From: Collybiopsis luxurians FD-317 M1
Lineage: Eukaryota; Basidiomycota; Agaricomycetes; Agaricales; Omphalotaceae
Length of the DNA: 64,000 nt
Assembly (NCBI GenBank): GCA_000827265.1
Contig: KN834750.1
Location: forward strand, 969,297-1,033,296
Reading direction: 5' to 3'
Shown here: positions 1 through 13,000 of the stretch, one piece after another
Numbering within the stretch: the first letter of the stretch is position 1
Layout: each line of letters opens with the position of its first letter
Translations under genes and position numbers: made by a program
Notes under the pieces: generated by a model
What the model was told of the DNA's origin: nothing
The model's database searches: none
The model's input: the letters and a program-made list of their open reading frames with translations, nothing else

Positions 1-1227
1 AGGTCAGAGGGGTGGTAAGAAAACGAACATGCAAACCATCTGACCTACGTTTGGTTCACTTTGACATGATGGTCCCCTACCCAGAGCACCGCCGATAAGG
101 TCAGTGATGGAATAGATTATTAGATTGACCCATTCGATGCAAGTGGACCTGGACAAACAAATACATCCCTGGCCGCAGAATACCAGTAAAATTAGTTGAT
201 TTCTGTATTGTACTGTGTAGGACACCATTCGCGACTGAAAACCGATGTGAACCCAGAATAGGGGTAGAGGAATGTAAAATTATGATTATGCTCCAGGGAG
301 ATAGGAGAAGTTCAGCGACTCAAATTGAATGATGCGAACTTGCGTCTAATACAGGTGCGAATTCCGTCAAGCAGATTGCCCTTGGGAATATAGGTCCATT
401 GTCGCGGGTAATCGGGTATGGATAGAAGGATGCAGTTAAGGAATGCTCCTCAAGATATGAAATGCTTAAAACGGCGCCATCGTCCTATCACTGAACCAAT
501 TGGACTGCATGAAGACCGAGAATATTTAGAAGTCCCCCATTCTATATATACATGGATCTTCAGCTACATCCGACGCCATTTTGGTTAGATTTTAGTGATT
601 TTAATTCCGATGGTTTGCATCGTGGCCTACTTGAGTGTTAAATTGCGGGTATGGTGCGCGAGCCTCAGTGAGGGCATCTTTAGGCATTATCATTATTCGA
701 GCCGAGAATAGATCAGTTATTATCAGCTCTGGAAAGTCTACTTTGTTAAAAGCTTCAGCATAGTACCTACGCAAGGACTGAGATTGATATAGAAAGGTAG
801 ATGAACTGATATGCGTATTATGCAACAGGATTAAGCATTTCTTGTTCATTCGTTCCAATAAAATAACGGTCGAAGGACCCTGGAGTAGGAACTGTTGCCC
901 ACTCTGGAACCGAAGAAAGCAAAAATATAAGCTGTCATGGAATTTGATTGTAAATCGAGTAACTTGACTTGTCCAAAGCTCTTTTTAGTCTCTCAGTGAT
1001 TACTTTTAGTTCTGACAAGGTTCGACGAACAGCACTTGACTTTTTCCATGGGTGTATTGTCGCTCCAATTTGGCTTCAAAGTTGTTTAAGGAGCCGCGGC
1101 AGTTCAACTTGTACATTCAGTGGTAGTTCTATATTTTTTGCTCCGTAAAGCGGAGACCGGATATACATTTCAAATAATCTAATCATCCAACAGCCGTTGC
1201 TCCGCTTTCGCGACAAAGACAGAAGCC
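1..1227. other. Left-end stretch with no convincing gene
   Basis: No reading frame here shows recognisable protein family signal or a plausible exon chain. The best open stretch is about 85 codons on the minus strand (601-858), starting ATG and containing a run of aromatic and acidic residues, but I recognise no domain and see no splice partners. The part next to 1227 is likely the 3' untranslated region of the F-box gene that ends at 1228. Confidence 0.5.
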
Positions 1228-2494
1228 TCATGCGCTCAGATGCTCTAGGTGCATCAACCCGGTTCTCGTAGCCATTGGGATCATTTCTACAAGATTCCCC
1301 CAGGAGCTTACCTGGTCGTAAAGATTTTCGGGAAGAGCTAGAATAACATTTTCCAGTTTGAGAGATCGCAGGATGAATGCCTCCAATGCATCATCGACTT
1401 CTGCGGTGAGAATTGTCCGGACTCGATTCACGAACTGGGCAGCGGAGTGAGAGCAATTGAGCTTCAACTGCTTGAGCGCAGGCCGACTGGAAAATATGTC
1501 CAGGAGTAGAGAAAGGCCGTTAGGGGAGTAACGCTCGTTAAAAGTTATATGCAAGGACTCGAGGTTTTGAAGCATATTGAATGGGACTCTATGGCTTTCT
1601 GTGACTTCTACAATATGCTACTCAGCACCATGACCTTCTAAGCAGATGTAATTTACCTGTGAGTGCAATTGATAACTCTAGATTTCTAAGCGATTCTCCA
1701 CACAAGAAACAAAGTTGACAGTATGGATTAAGAGAAAGATTTGTAGAAATTTGCAGGGTGTGCAAACGAGAAGAAAGTCCAAGCGAGGCATGAGTATTAG
1801 AAAACAAGTCAGGAAGAAACGAAGATGCATAATACCATCCGCCGATGCGCAGGGTGTCCAATTGCTGCAGCTCGCCGGCTGGGGTCTCTGGCAATTCTGG
1901 ACATGCAGAGTAAATTCCTATATCATGAAGGTACAAATGACGGAGATTGCGAAGAGTTGGAGTGCAACTCTTGAAGAGGGTCTGCACGGGATGTGCAATC
2001 CCAGTCAATTCAAAGGCTAGAGAAGACAGGGAGGCGTTATTGAGCTTTAAGAGCTCCTCGATGTACGTGAGGCCCGGCTGTTTAAGTTCCCCCAGAGGGA
2101 ACATCACAATCCCAAACGATGTTAATTCTCTAAAGGGGAGCTCCGACAAGAAACTGCTTGAAGCTCTGACAAGAGTATCGGAACTTCGAGCGTCAAGTGT
2201 GAAACACTTGACGATAGAAGACAGTCGTCGATTTTTTCGCAAAAATTGAATAATTTCCGCTATTCGAACCTCAGCATCATCAGGAGAGACATCTCCAGAC
2301 TCGGACATGATGATATATCCTGGAGTGTCACGGCGACATGGGAGAGAGAGTGTGCGGAATAAGTATTCTTGGGCGCGCGGAAGCCAACGCTTACCAAGGA
2401 GAGCACATGTTTTGAGTGAAGGTATGTCGCTTTGGAGAAGGTCTATGAGGTGATCCAGGAGTTCCTGGGGCAGGCCGTCCAACGGTGAAGCCAT
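1228..2494 (-). CDS. F-box/LRR-like protein, two exons
   Basis: The N-terminus (LDGLPQELLDHLIDLLQ, residues about 5-21) and the following SLKTCALLGKRWLPRAQEYLF form a fungal F-box motif: a leucine/proline helix, then a tryptophan-containing helix. The rest is leucine-rich with irregular repeats (RNLRHLYLHD, LQQLDTLRIGG, RLHTLQISTN, LESLHITF), as in basidiomycete F-box proteins that act as substrate adaptors of SCF ubiquitin ligases through Skp1. A GTAAAT donor near 1657 and a CACAG or CATAG acceptor around 1593-1602 join the first exon to the last, which ends with TGA at 1228. About 400 residues. The start at 2494 was chosen because the F-box motif begins directly after it. Such genes form large, fast-changing families in Agaricomycetes, and a decayed partial copy lies about 4 kb away (6491-6870). 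The substrate is unknown. Confidence 0.8.
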
Positions 2495-2829
2495 CCGCTC
2501 AAAAAATTTTAATTTGAGAAATGATAATTGCGTCCTCGGGTAATGTCACGTGACATTTTACTTGCTGGAGCGAAAAACCCTTTCTTCTTCCTCATTTTTA
2601 CCCGACTTTGACTCGAAATAACAAGTAAACACACACACTGCCGCGCGTGGAAGAAGTATGGCAGTCAGGCAGGTTATTCATGATGTGTAGGCCAAGGTTA
2701 GGGAGGAGGTGGGTGAGCACGAACCGTGTTGGGTGTCGTGCGTTTTTGTAAAGGTGCCAGATGGATGGGGGTCGATGAGCTGGTTGCTGCGCTACTGTCA
2801 TAGCTGACAGAAGAAGAGCTACCGGACCC
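2495..2829. other. F-box gene upstream region, source of a duplicated block
   Basis: This holds the presumed promoter of the F-box gene. Its distal part (about 2665-2848) is repeated at about 6690-6870 with roughly three quarters of bases matching by eye. No gene is seen on either strand; reading frames in the two copies are broken differently. Confidence 0.5.
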
Positions 2830-3640
2830 TTGTACACTATCCAAATCGATTCAGCCCTTCCAAACTCGCCTAACGCGCCGAATCAAGAACTCAACATTCC
2901 GTTTCTTCAACTTTCATCATTCATCTCGCCCACTCCCGCTCCTCCCGCTTCCCGCAACGCACTTGTCTATTTCAAGCCTCCTTTTGGACCTGATGGAAAA
3001 CCTTTGGAGTCTCGCTTGTGAGCTTTTTCATCTCGCTCCCTTTTAGATGTGCCGTTTTTTTTTGACAGAAGTGCAAGACTAAACAGCCGTTATTCGATAT
3101 ATGTATTTCCTTGGGCATGAAGGTTTTGAGGAAGTAAAATTTGGAGAAACTTTGTGGTGTATTATTGGATTTCTGGTATGTTACTTATTTTCTCTTTGCT
3201 CGATGACAATCATTTACAGATCAAGCAGGCATCCTCCCCCATCTCGCCCTTCCGTCCTGACACCATTGGAAAACAGCACCAGCACCATTCTCAATTCAAT
3301 TTCTACATCTCCCACAACCAACGAAGAGCATGAAGATGACAATGAGGCCGGATTGGTTCAGCGATTTAACCGACAAGGTTTCGGCGAGGATATCTTGGCG
3401 TACGACGAAGATGATATGAATGGAGATGTTGTGGAATGGAATTTGGATGATGATAACCAGTATGAGACGTACCAGTAGAAACCCAGAGTAAGGAAATTGC
3501 TGCGTTGATGGGAGGGGAACTCAGGCGGCTCTTGGCAAGCTTATCGAAGTGTATATCTGCAGCAGCTAGATATTCACTTTCATCTATCACTGCATGCGTA
3601 GGAAGTCGTCGATCAAGCCCTCTTTGCAAAGACAATCAAG
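2830..3640 (+). pseudogene. Unidentified, probably broken coding remnant
   Basis: Three stretches on the plus strand look coding but do not join cleanly. The first (to about 3017) is Pro/Ser-rich and ends in a conserved-looking segment, YFKPPFGPDGKPLES. The second (about 3099-3175) begins with MYFLGHEGFEEVKFGE and seems to end at a GTATGT donor. The third (about 3223-3478) is Ser/Thr-rich then acidic (GEDILAYDEDDMNGDVVEWN). A further frame at 3482-3570 (SKEIAALMGGELRRLLASLS) lies directly after the stop but in another frame, suggesting a frameshift or a misjudged intron. No ATG with a good first exon was found. I do not recognise the family; it may be the 3' remnant of a larger gene truncated by the rearrangement that created the neighbouring duplication. 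Confidence 0.3.
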
Positions 3641-4314
3641 GATAACATTGTCTTTGAAACCTTCCTAATGAAATATATTGGACATAATGTGAAGCGTCCG
3701 ACTAAACGTTCACGTCGCGGCGGTGAAATTCCAGGCACATTCTTGGGAGCGGTCTGCTGGTGTCTGAAGAATTGTTGCGATTCAGAATGCTAATGCTTAA
3801 TTTGTAGTCGCAACAGAACAACTTTTCTTTGCAGCACTCCGGATTCCAAAGGAGCAGGAGACATGTGCAGTAGATCCGACGCCTCTCAACTTCAGTCACT
3901 GTATGGTATTTGCTAAAGACTCGTATGGATAAAGCCCTGTATCGAGCACGAAGGTGACTCTTTATGCCTACATTTTTTGTTATCGCAGTGGTCTTGTCCC
4001 TGGCCAGGGTGCGAAGCACGGAGGTGTCGGAGTGCCGTACATCCTTTCATTTGAGGGTATCCGCGACTTCTAGCATCCCCGCTCATATTATCGCGAATAT
4101 ATATATTTTTTTCGTCAATTTATAAAGAGCAGATTCGGCATGTGGGTCTCAATGGCTTTGCAGTACCGAGGAGGTAAGTCTTGCTGTGCTCCCTCTCGCA
4201 TATATGCTGCGACATGGTCTATTCAGCCCGCAAGCATGAGCGCGACGCGCCGGGAAGAAACAGCCACTAATTAAGCGCTCGCGACTCTAAACACAAATTT
4301 GTGCTACATTACGT
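3641..4314. other. Intergenic, nothing recognised
   Basis: No frame shows a domain or exon chain. An A/T-rich tract with TATATATA lies near 4098-4108. The segment next to 4314 is the 3' flank of the minus-strand monooxygenase gene. Confidence 0.5.
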
Positions 4315-6283
<1,969 letters not shown>

Positions 6284-6490
6284 TCAGTCCCTTTATTCAC
6301 TGGTTCCATCTCGGCGAATCGCAGTCTTCCTATGAGAATAAAACAACTGCTCTGCATCTCCGAACAACAGCATTTCCATCCGAACACAACCGTAATTATA
6401 GCATTCGGAGCCCCGCGTCTGAGAGTATTGTGATATTTTAAGATTAGAAGATCGTGCGTCCCGCAGAAAATCGAGATTACATGGGAATTG

Positions 6491-6870
6491 AGAACTTCAC
6501 AATCCCAAACAATGTTAGTGGAAACTGCTTGAAGCTCTGACAAGAGTAGCAGAATTTGAAGCGTCAAGACAGTCGATGATTTCTTCGTAAAAAGTAAATG
6601 ATTTCCGATATTTAAACCTCAGCATCATCGAGAGAGACATCTCCAGACTCGGACATGGTGATATATCCTGGCGTATCATGACGACATGAGTCTGGGTAGG
6701 CAGGCAGGTTATACGTGAGGGCGGTGGACGATAAGGCCAAGGGTGAGGAGGAGGCAGGTGAGCACGAGCCATTTTGGGTGTCGTATGTTTTTCTAAATGG
6801 GACGGGGCTCGAGGAGCTAGTTGTTTCGCTACTGTCATAGCCAAAAGAAGAGCTACCCGTCCCTTTTGCA
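6491..6870 (-). pseudogene. Decayed partial copy of the F-box locus
   Basis: About 6491-6690 aligns with 2098-2335, inside the F-box gene, and about 6690-6870 aligns with 2665-2848, its upstream region. The central piece (about 2342-2663, holding the F-box motif and start codon) is missing from this copy. Recognisable shared stretches are cacaatcccaaac, gcttgaagctctgacaagag, catctccagactcggacatg and ggtgagcacga. Small indels break the F-box frame, so no functional F-box product can be made. On the plus strand this copy leaves an open frame ending at 6840 (reads EHEPFWVSYVFLNG), which is frameshifted in the other copy. This is a clear case of segmental duplication plus internal deletion. Confidence 0.75.
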
Positions 6871-7004
6871 CAAAACTCCATCGTCTCCTCGCCCTCTTCC
6901 CGCCTTCGAATGAGCCCTCTCATCCTGAATCATCGCCTCGCAAACGAACCTCCCACAGCTCCTGACGGCGCAGCGAGCCAAGTGTATAACACTACAACAC
7001 CATA

Positions 7005-7204
7005 ACACAAGTCCGGAAAGACGTCCCTGGTGTGCTTGCGACTGAAGGAGCGAAATCGTGGGATCGGCGGGTGGTGGAGAGATTGTTGGAAAGGGCGTTA
7101 GTGCTACTTGTAAGACATCCCTGGAGATGATCGAGGCATTCAAAAGGACATTGAAGGAGGCAGGTTTCGGTGCTGGGAAGGGGGGATTCAAGTACGTGCT
7201 GTGA
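7005..7204 (+). pseudogene. Orphan C-terminal coding remnant, unidentified
   Basis: Two plus-strand stretches look like protein: one reads VRKDVPGVLATEGAKSWDRR and continues VVERLLERALVLL in the same frame. The other, in a different frame from about 7100 to the TGA at 7202-7204, reads MIEAFKRTLKEAGFGAG and then a glycine/lysine-rich end. The amphipathic pattern suggests the tail of a former gene with a frameshift or an unrecognised intron. There is no start codon or upstream domain. Family unknown. Confidence 0.25.
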
Positions 7205-7534
7205 CATTAGTCAGGAAAGTCCTGATTCTGGAATAAGCCTTTTGGTATCTCAGTACCATGGTTTCATGCCAGCTGTGTACGCTCTCTGGGAACGTCAGTC
7301 ACAACGACTCGGTGAAAACGGTGCCTCGCATGTACTCTACATCCCGACTCTACAGATCAGAAACAGGAACAATCGCTTTGGCACCGAGTGGTCAAGATCT
7401 CTCAGGCCAGTTCGCTCGAGTACAAAAGTAAAATGGAGATTATTCGGAGATGAGAGCTCTTATTCATGCAGGACTTTCGGTCAAGATGAGCGATGCATGC
7501 CACTGATTTCGTGACATGGCGATCCATTAGGCAT

Positions 7535-9386
7535 TTATTGACCAACGAAGCTTTTACACATCTTCCCGCTCTCATCCACAGTCCAATAATCACTTCCGAC
7601 CGCCCTATTCGCAAAGAACAAAAACTCGGGATCATACTTCTTCTTCACCTCCAATAAGCCTTCGTAATTGCTTCCCCAAAACACCTCCTTCCACTCCGGT
7701 TCATTCCCATCCCCTTCATTGACATACGCGCCTGAATTTGGCGCGATGGCCTTCAGCTTGAAAACGTTATTCGTAATGGTGCGCTGGTTTTCTAGCATCT
7801 GATCCCACGCGCTGGGATCGAAGGACCACGGTGAGAAGACGATGCTGTGGCTCAGTGCGTTGCGCCACGCGGGCAGCACTGCGCGGATGCCGTCGGATTG
7901 CGTGGCGAAGCGCGAGACGTCGATGACAACACTAGTCAAAGTCGCACCTTGGGAGTTAAAATCGGAAATGATGGAATTCAGTTTGGAGAGGTTTTCGTTA
8001 CTTGTGTAGATGTTGCGCGGGAGGAGGTAGCTGCCGTACTGGTCGACACCAACGGCGAAGAAGTCAAGGTCCGGCCAAGCGGTGTCAAAGAAAGTGCGGT
8101 AGTCTGGGAAAGTGGTCAGAGTGTAAGAGTGCGAAATGTTAAACGCGGTAAGCTTGTCTGTGTATGGTTTGAGGATCGCGCGAACTATCTCTTCGGACGC
8201 GGCGGCAGGGAAGACTGCAGGCGCGACAGAGAACGAGTCTGGGGCGGCGAAGCTGACGACGGTGCCGTTGGCGGCTGTGATGGCGGGTGAAAGAGCGTAG
8301 AATGAGGAGATTGCGTCGTAATAGCTAGCGTTGTCCGGGGAAGCAGTTTGGTTCATAACAATCCATGCTGCAGTCACGTTTGTGTCCGGGTGTGCTCGCG
8401 ACGTCACAGAGACTGATATTCCGTATGTACCTCCACCACCTCCACTCATCGCCCAGAATAGATCCTTGTTCTCTTCCGGCGACGCAGTCACAATGGAGCC
8501 GTTTGCAAGAACGACCTCAAACTCAAGCGTTTGATCTGCGCCAAGACCATGATAGGAGCCCAGGACCGAGTGACCGCCGCCTTGCGTGTAGCCTCCAGCA
8601 ATACCAACAGTAGGACATTCACCGCCAACTATCTGGTAGCCCGCGACCTGGCCTGCAGCATTGGCCTCGAAACCTTCGACGCCAGACCCCATCTTGATGG
8701 CTTTGCCAGTGTAGTAGGTTCTATTGTAATCAATAAATTCAATCGATTTAAGGTAGTGAGTCCAGATTCCAAGAGCGAAAGCCCTGCACACAGCCAATGA
8801 GTCTATTCACAATTTCATGTTCGATTCGCGACTGCTTACCCAGTGGATTTGCCCAGGTAATCATGACCTGTATTTCTCACGACTAACCGGATGTTATGCT
8901 CCTGTGCAAACTGCAGGCCTGCTACTATATGAGCGGTCTCGGAAACATTTATTGCGTATGCTAAGATGCCATATTAGCCATCTGCCGTCGCGATTACTTG
9001 CATACATAGTCATGATCAAACTCACCAACGTAGTTTCCCAGCAAACACGGGCTATCCGTAGTCGTAAAAGGATCACAGCTCCTATTGGCATAAAACGGCG
9101 CCATTACGCTACTGCTCGAAGGCAAATGGAGGGTAGGGTCGATCCAGTGCTCCTGCAGATATTCGCATTCCGTCGCGTTAAAGGTCGGCTCGTGGCAAGG
9201 ACTTCCTAGCGGAATGGTGGCAATAAGGCGCCCATCGACGGTTTCGTTGAGGGTGGACCAGGCTGCTTGTGATGGCCAGCATGGGTCGAAAGGTGTGCAC
9301 TTGCAAGTTGTGATCTTGGGGCAGCCATAGACAGAAACAAAGCCGAGCAAGAGTGGAAGGAAGAAGGAAATGATGTTTGTTGACAT
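7535..9386 (-). CDS. Secreted FAD-linked oxidoreductase, BBE/VAO family
   Basis: Three exons (9386-9026, 8960-8840, 8783-7535; introns of 65 and 56 nt with GTGAGT and GTAAGC donors) give 576 residues, a normal length. Residues 1-20 (FFLPLLLGFVSVYG) form a signal peptide, and the mature start is cysteine-rich. The PP-loop FAD domain contains NIRLVIRNTGHDYLGKSTG, whose His is the 8-alpha-histidyl FAD ligand, and GGECPTVGIAGGYTQGGGH, whose Cys is the 6-S-cysteinyl ligand, so bicovalent flavinylation is expected as in berberine bridge enzyme and related oligosaccharide oxidases. The C-terminus has the family's KKKYDPEFLFFANRAVGSDYW. It likely oxidises an alcohol or sugar outside the cell and makes hydrogen peroxide. 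Substrate unknown. ATG at 9386 was chosen because it starts the signal peptide. Confidence 0.9.
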
Positions 9387-10007
9387 TCGATAAGAGATGA
9401 TTTCAAGGGACCATCATAGCAGAATTCAGCACGCTGCACTGTGAGCTTCAGTTACCGGCTGTAAGACGTGCGAACTTTTTTCTTTATCCCATTCGCTTGG
9501 AGGTTATGGGAACACATTACCGTTTCTTGGAGTTCTTCGGAGGCGATTTCAGCGGCACTACTCTCTTCCTCTGCCCAGGTAGGTCCTCGACGGCATCTGT
9601 AAGATCTTTTCTCTTTATATGATGAACCTTCAATATTCAATATTGGAATGGGTACAAGTCATATTTTGGAGCGGGATAGAAATACCGCGCTTCAGGTACT
9701 CAGCAGCATTTGTGGGGATGGCCCAAGGACTAATTACAGCGAGGAACACTAATCCTCATCTAGCTAATAGAAATACACATGTCATGTAATAATATTTGGA
9801 TTGCATACGCAGCGAAAGCGAAAACGACAAGACTAAGTATTACGATAAAGATAACGTCTGATAAATGAGAGAAAGACGTAAAGAAAATGAACGTAACAAA
9901 TGCATGAGATACGTGAGATTGGAAAACGACAAGAGAATATGCAAGAACTGTTGTGAATACATATCGGCGAAAGGAAAGAAAGATCAAAAAGACCCAGAAG
10001 CTTGTTC
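9387..10007. other. Intergenic, promoter of the oxidase and 3' flank of the TBC gene
   Basis: No coding signal on either strand. Short frames exist but have no domain, no splice partners and biased low-complexity composition (aromatic-rich translations of A/G-rich DNA). Confidence 0.55.
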
Positions 10008-13000
10008 TTAGTTTTTTCCGTCCCGGGGAAGAGAGATTCCACTGCTATTGGCAATGAACCGTGTACCCTGGCCTTGGGCTTGCTTCTTGACTTGTTTTTC
10101 CATCTTCACCCTTTGCTTCCGCACGTCATCATCCTTGACCTTAAATGAGAAAGCAAGCGTAACAAAAGCATCAGGGGAAGGAGGTAGCCAAGTTGGTGAA
10201 GGCCGTTTCAAATAGTATAAAACAGCATCTTCAGACGTAGCCTCTAGAATAGCACGACGACAGCAATAGAGAATAGCCAAGCCTACGCGAATCAGGATGG
10301 GGACTCCTACGGACCAGTGGGTTTCAAGCGGAAACAAAAAGATTTGTCACTCGTACCTTCAAAGAGAAACAGATCCTAAGAAGCATGTAAACTCAGCGGA
10401 TGTCCAGTTTGCATCAAGTAGATACTCACCCAAACTCTATTAACATAATCACCGGGCAAACTACCGACGAATAACGTTGTAAACCTAGAGAAATCGAATA
10501 TTGGAAATCAAATGTAAAGCTTTTGATCATTCACTGACCAGGAGAAACAAATGTGAGCGGGATTCATACTCATATCGACTAAAACTTTCTTCGACACTTG
10601 TACATCATTTGCCTCAAGCGCACGACTGAAAAGCGCCGCATCGACCTCCATCTGGGTTGAATGAGGAGAGAAGTAAGGGCGGAGGGCGGAGTCCATCATG
10701 GAGACAAAAATCCAGAACGCATCCTCTTCAGGAGCAAGAAGAAGCGTGTGTCCTGCGATCAAAGTAAGACCTGAAGGAAAACAAAAGATGAGCTTTACCG
10801 TAGAAAATATAGAAATCACAGACCAGTAGAATATTGCACGTCCGGGACCATAGTTAAGTAGGCCTGCAGTAGACTCACTAACGGGCCTTCCGTAGATTGC
10901 AAATGAGGATGCTCCCCGAAACACCTCTTCACATCTCTTTCCATATCCGCGAATGCAGCGACCCGAACTCTTTTGCTTAGCTGCGAATACACGCCGGCCA
11001 CGCCCTTTGATTTTGCATTCGTCAGGTGTGACCAAACCAGATACCTCACAGATGAGGGGACGCCTTCTCCGAGCAGCTTCCGCACCTTTTTGTTCTTGCG
11101 TGCTTGCGCAGCCGGGACAGTAGATATCAGCAACATCCACTTCTGCTCTCGCTGCCGATGGGCATCCATAGAAGCTTCGGAGTCCGAGGCTTTACTCGAC
11201 GCCTTTGAACGGAACGCAGCAGAGTCCGATGAAACTCCAGCGGTGATTCGAGATGTACCCGATATGCCTGACGATACTGACACCGCAGGACTTTCAGATC
11301 TGAGATGCACGGCTTCTGCGGGTCTAGATTCGGATGACCTACCAAATCCTGCAGAGCTCGAATCCTCACTGGAACGACTACCGGCAATCGGGAAGTTGGG
11401 TCTTACAAGTTCGAAATCCATGTCTTTGACCTGTACCGTCTCATTTTCAGTGATTGACGAGCCAATACCGTCATCTCGACTGAGGCGGCCCCTGCGCAAG
11501 TTAGGCATCGAGAATTTTGACTGCAAGGAAGGCCGTCGAGTAACAAGAGGTGGTGAAATTGCTTGAGACCTAGAGCTCGCTAACGACATGACATCCGAGT
11601 CTCTTCCACCACTGGATGGTTGATCATTCGATTTCCGGACAGTGGGGGATACTGGTTGTGAATCGTCGGAACCGATATTTGTGGCAGCTTTTGAACCTGA
11701 TGTTCTTCGCGAAGGCGAAGATGACATACTGGGCAGCGAAGCCATTGATGTGACTTTCCGCAACTGGCTTGGAACTCCAGTGGTCGTTGGACCAAAACCA
11801 GATGCCAATGGACTAGAGGGCGGTTTGATTCCACCGCCACTTAATGAGGCGGTCCTTGAATTATTGCTGAAAGGCATAGACGACAAAGGTGACAGGGAAA
11901 ACACATTGCGAAGCTTAGAGTTCGATGCAGGTCTACTCAACGAGGACGGTCGTAAGGGTGATGAGTTCGACGAGGGAGTTGTCGGTGGCACCAGTGGCGT
12001 GGATGATAAAGAAGTTGAGGACCCTCGGGAACGTAAGGGTGGGGGACTTGGGATGCTAGTGAATGGCGAAATGAGTTGAAACGTACCATTTAATTAATGG
12101 AAACTCACGATGACGGGGTGTCCTTTACAGTAGATGTTATACCTGCAGAAAAACTCTTCGATCTCGGTCTCAGTTTGGGAGTTTGGGACGTAAAACTCTC
12201 TCTGGGAATGACGGAACCTGACGTCGCTTGAGGAGCTACGAAGGGCGCCTGGGAGGGCGTGCGCATGTTGGAAGAACTAGGCAAGGATGCAGATGCAGTT
12301 ACACTTCGTTTGACATTGAGCATTTGCGGAGACTGTGATTGCTGGTACTGTTGACTAAGGGCTGGAGGCGGGTGGCGCGGTGAAGGAGGTGACTGCTGTA
12401 GAGAAGGTTGTATTGGGTTCATATTATCCTGCGCCCGCAGAATAGGAAGTGGAGGAGGACCCATAGGTTCCACACTGAAAGTGATAGGTACGGGCCCATT
12501 TGAAGAGGCCAAGTCTACATCTACCCGGGCATATATAGTCGGCCCACGAGGAGGAGGTGCAGGAGGATTAGGAGCATTGCCGTTTTTAGTGGTACCTCGG
12601 ATAGGCATAGAAGAAGGCGGAGGTAACATAACTGATGGAAACTGTGGCGGTGGAGCTTCGAGAACCATGCGGAGAACATTCGAAGCCACTTTTCTGGGAT
12701 CAGGTCCCTGTCGAACTTGACTGGGCTGAAAACTGTCAACTTTTCTGATATACATTGGACCAGGGCTTTCAAGGGGAGCTTTGGGTGCATTTGGATGGGG
12801 AAGGAAAAGCGACTGACGCTGGCCTTGAACGGCGGAACCAGCGTAACCTCGAAGCTCGGCCAGAGAAGGCCGTGAAATAGGTTGGCTTTGTGTTGGAGAA
12901 GGCGGAGGAAATTGCGATGGCGCAGGAGGTAAAAGGTCCATTGGAAGATCACCCGGGGAATACGGGGAAATCGCAGACACAGGAGACGACCCGGAAAGCG

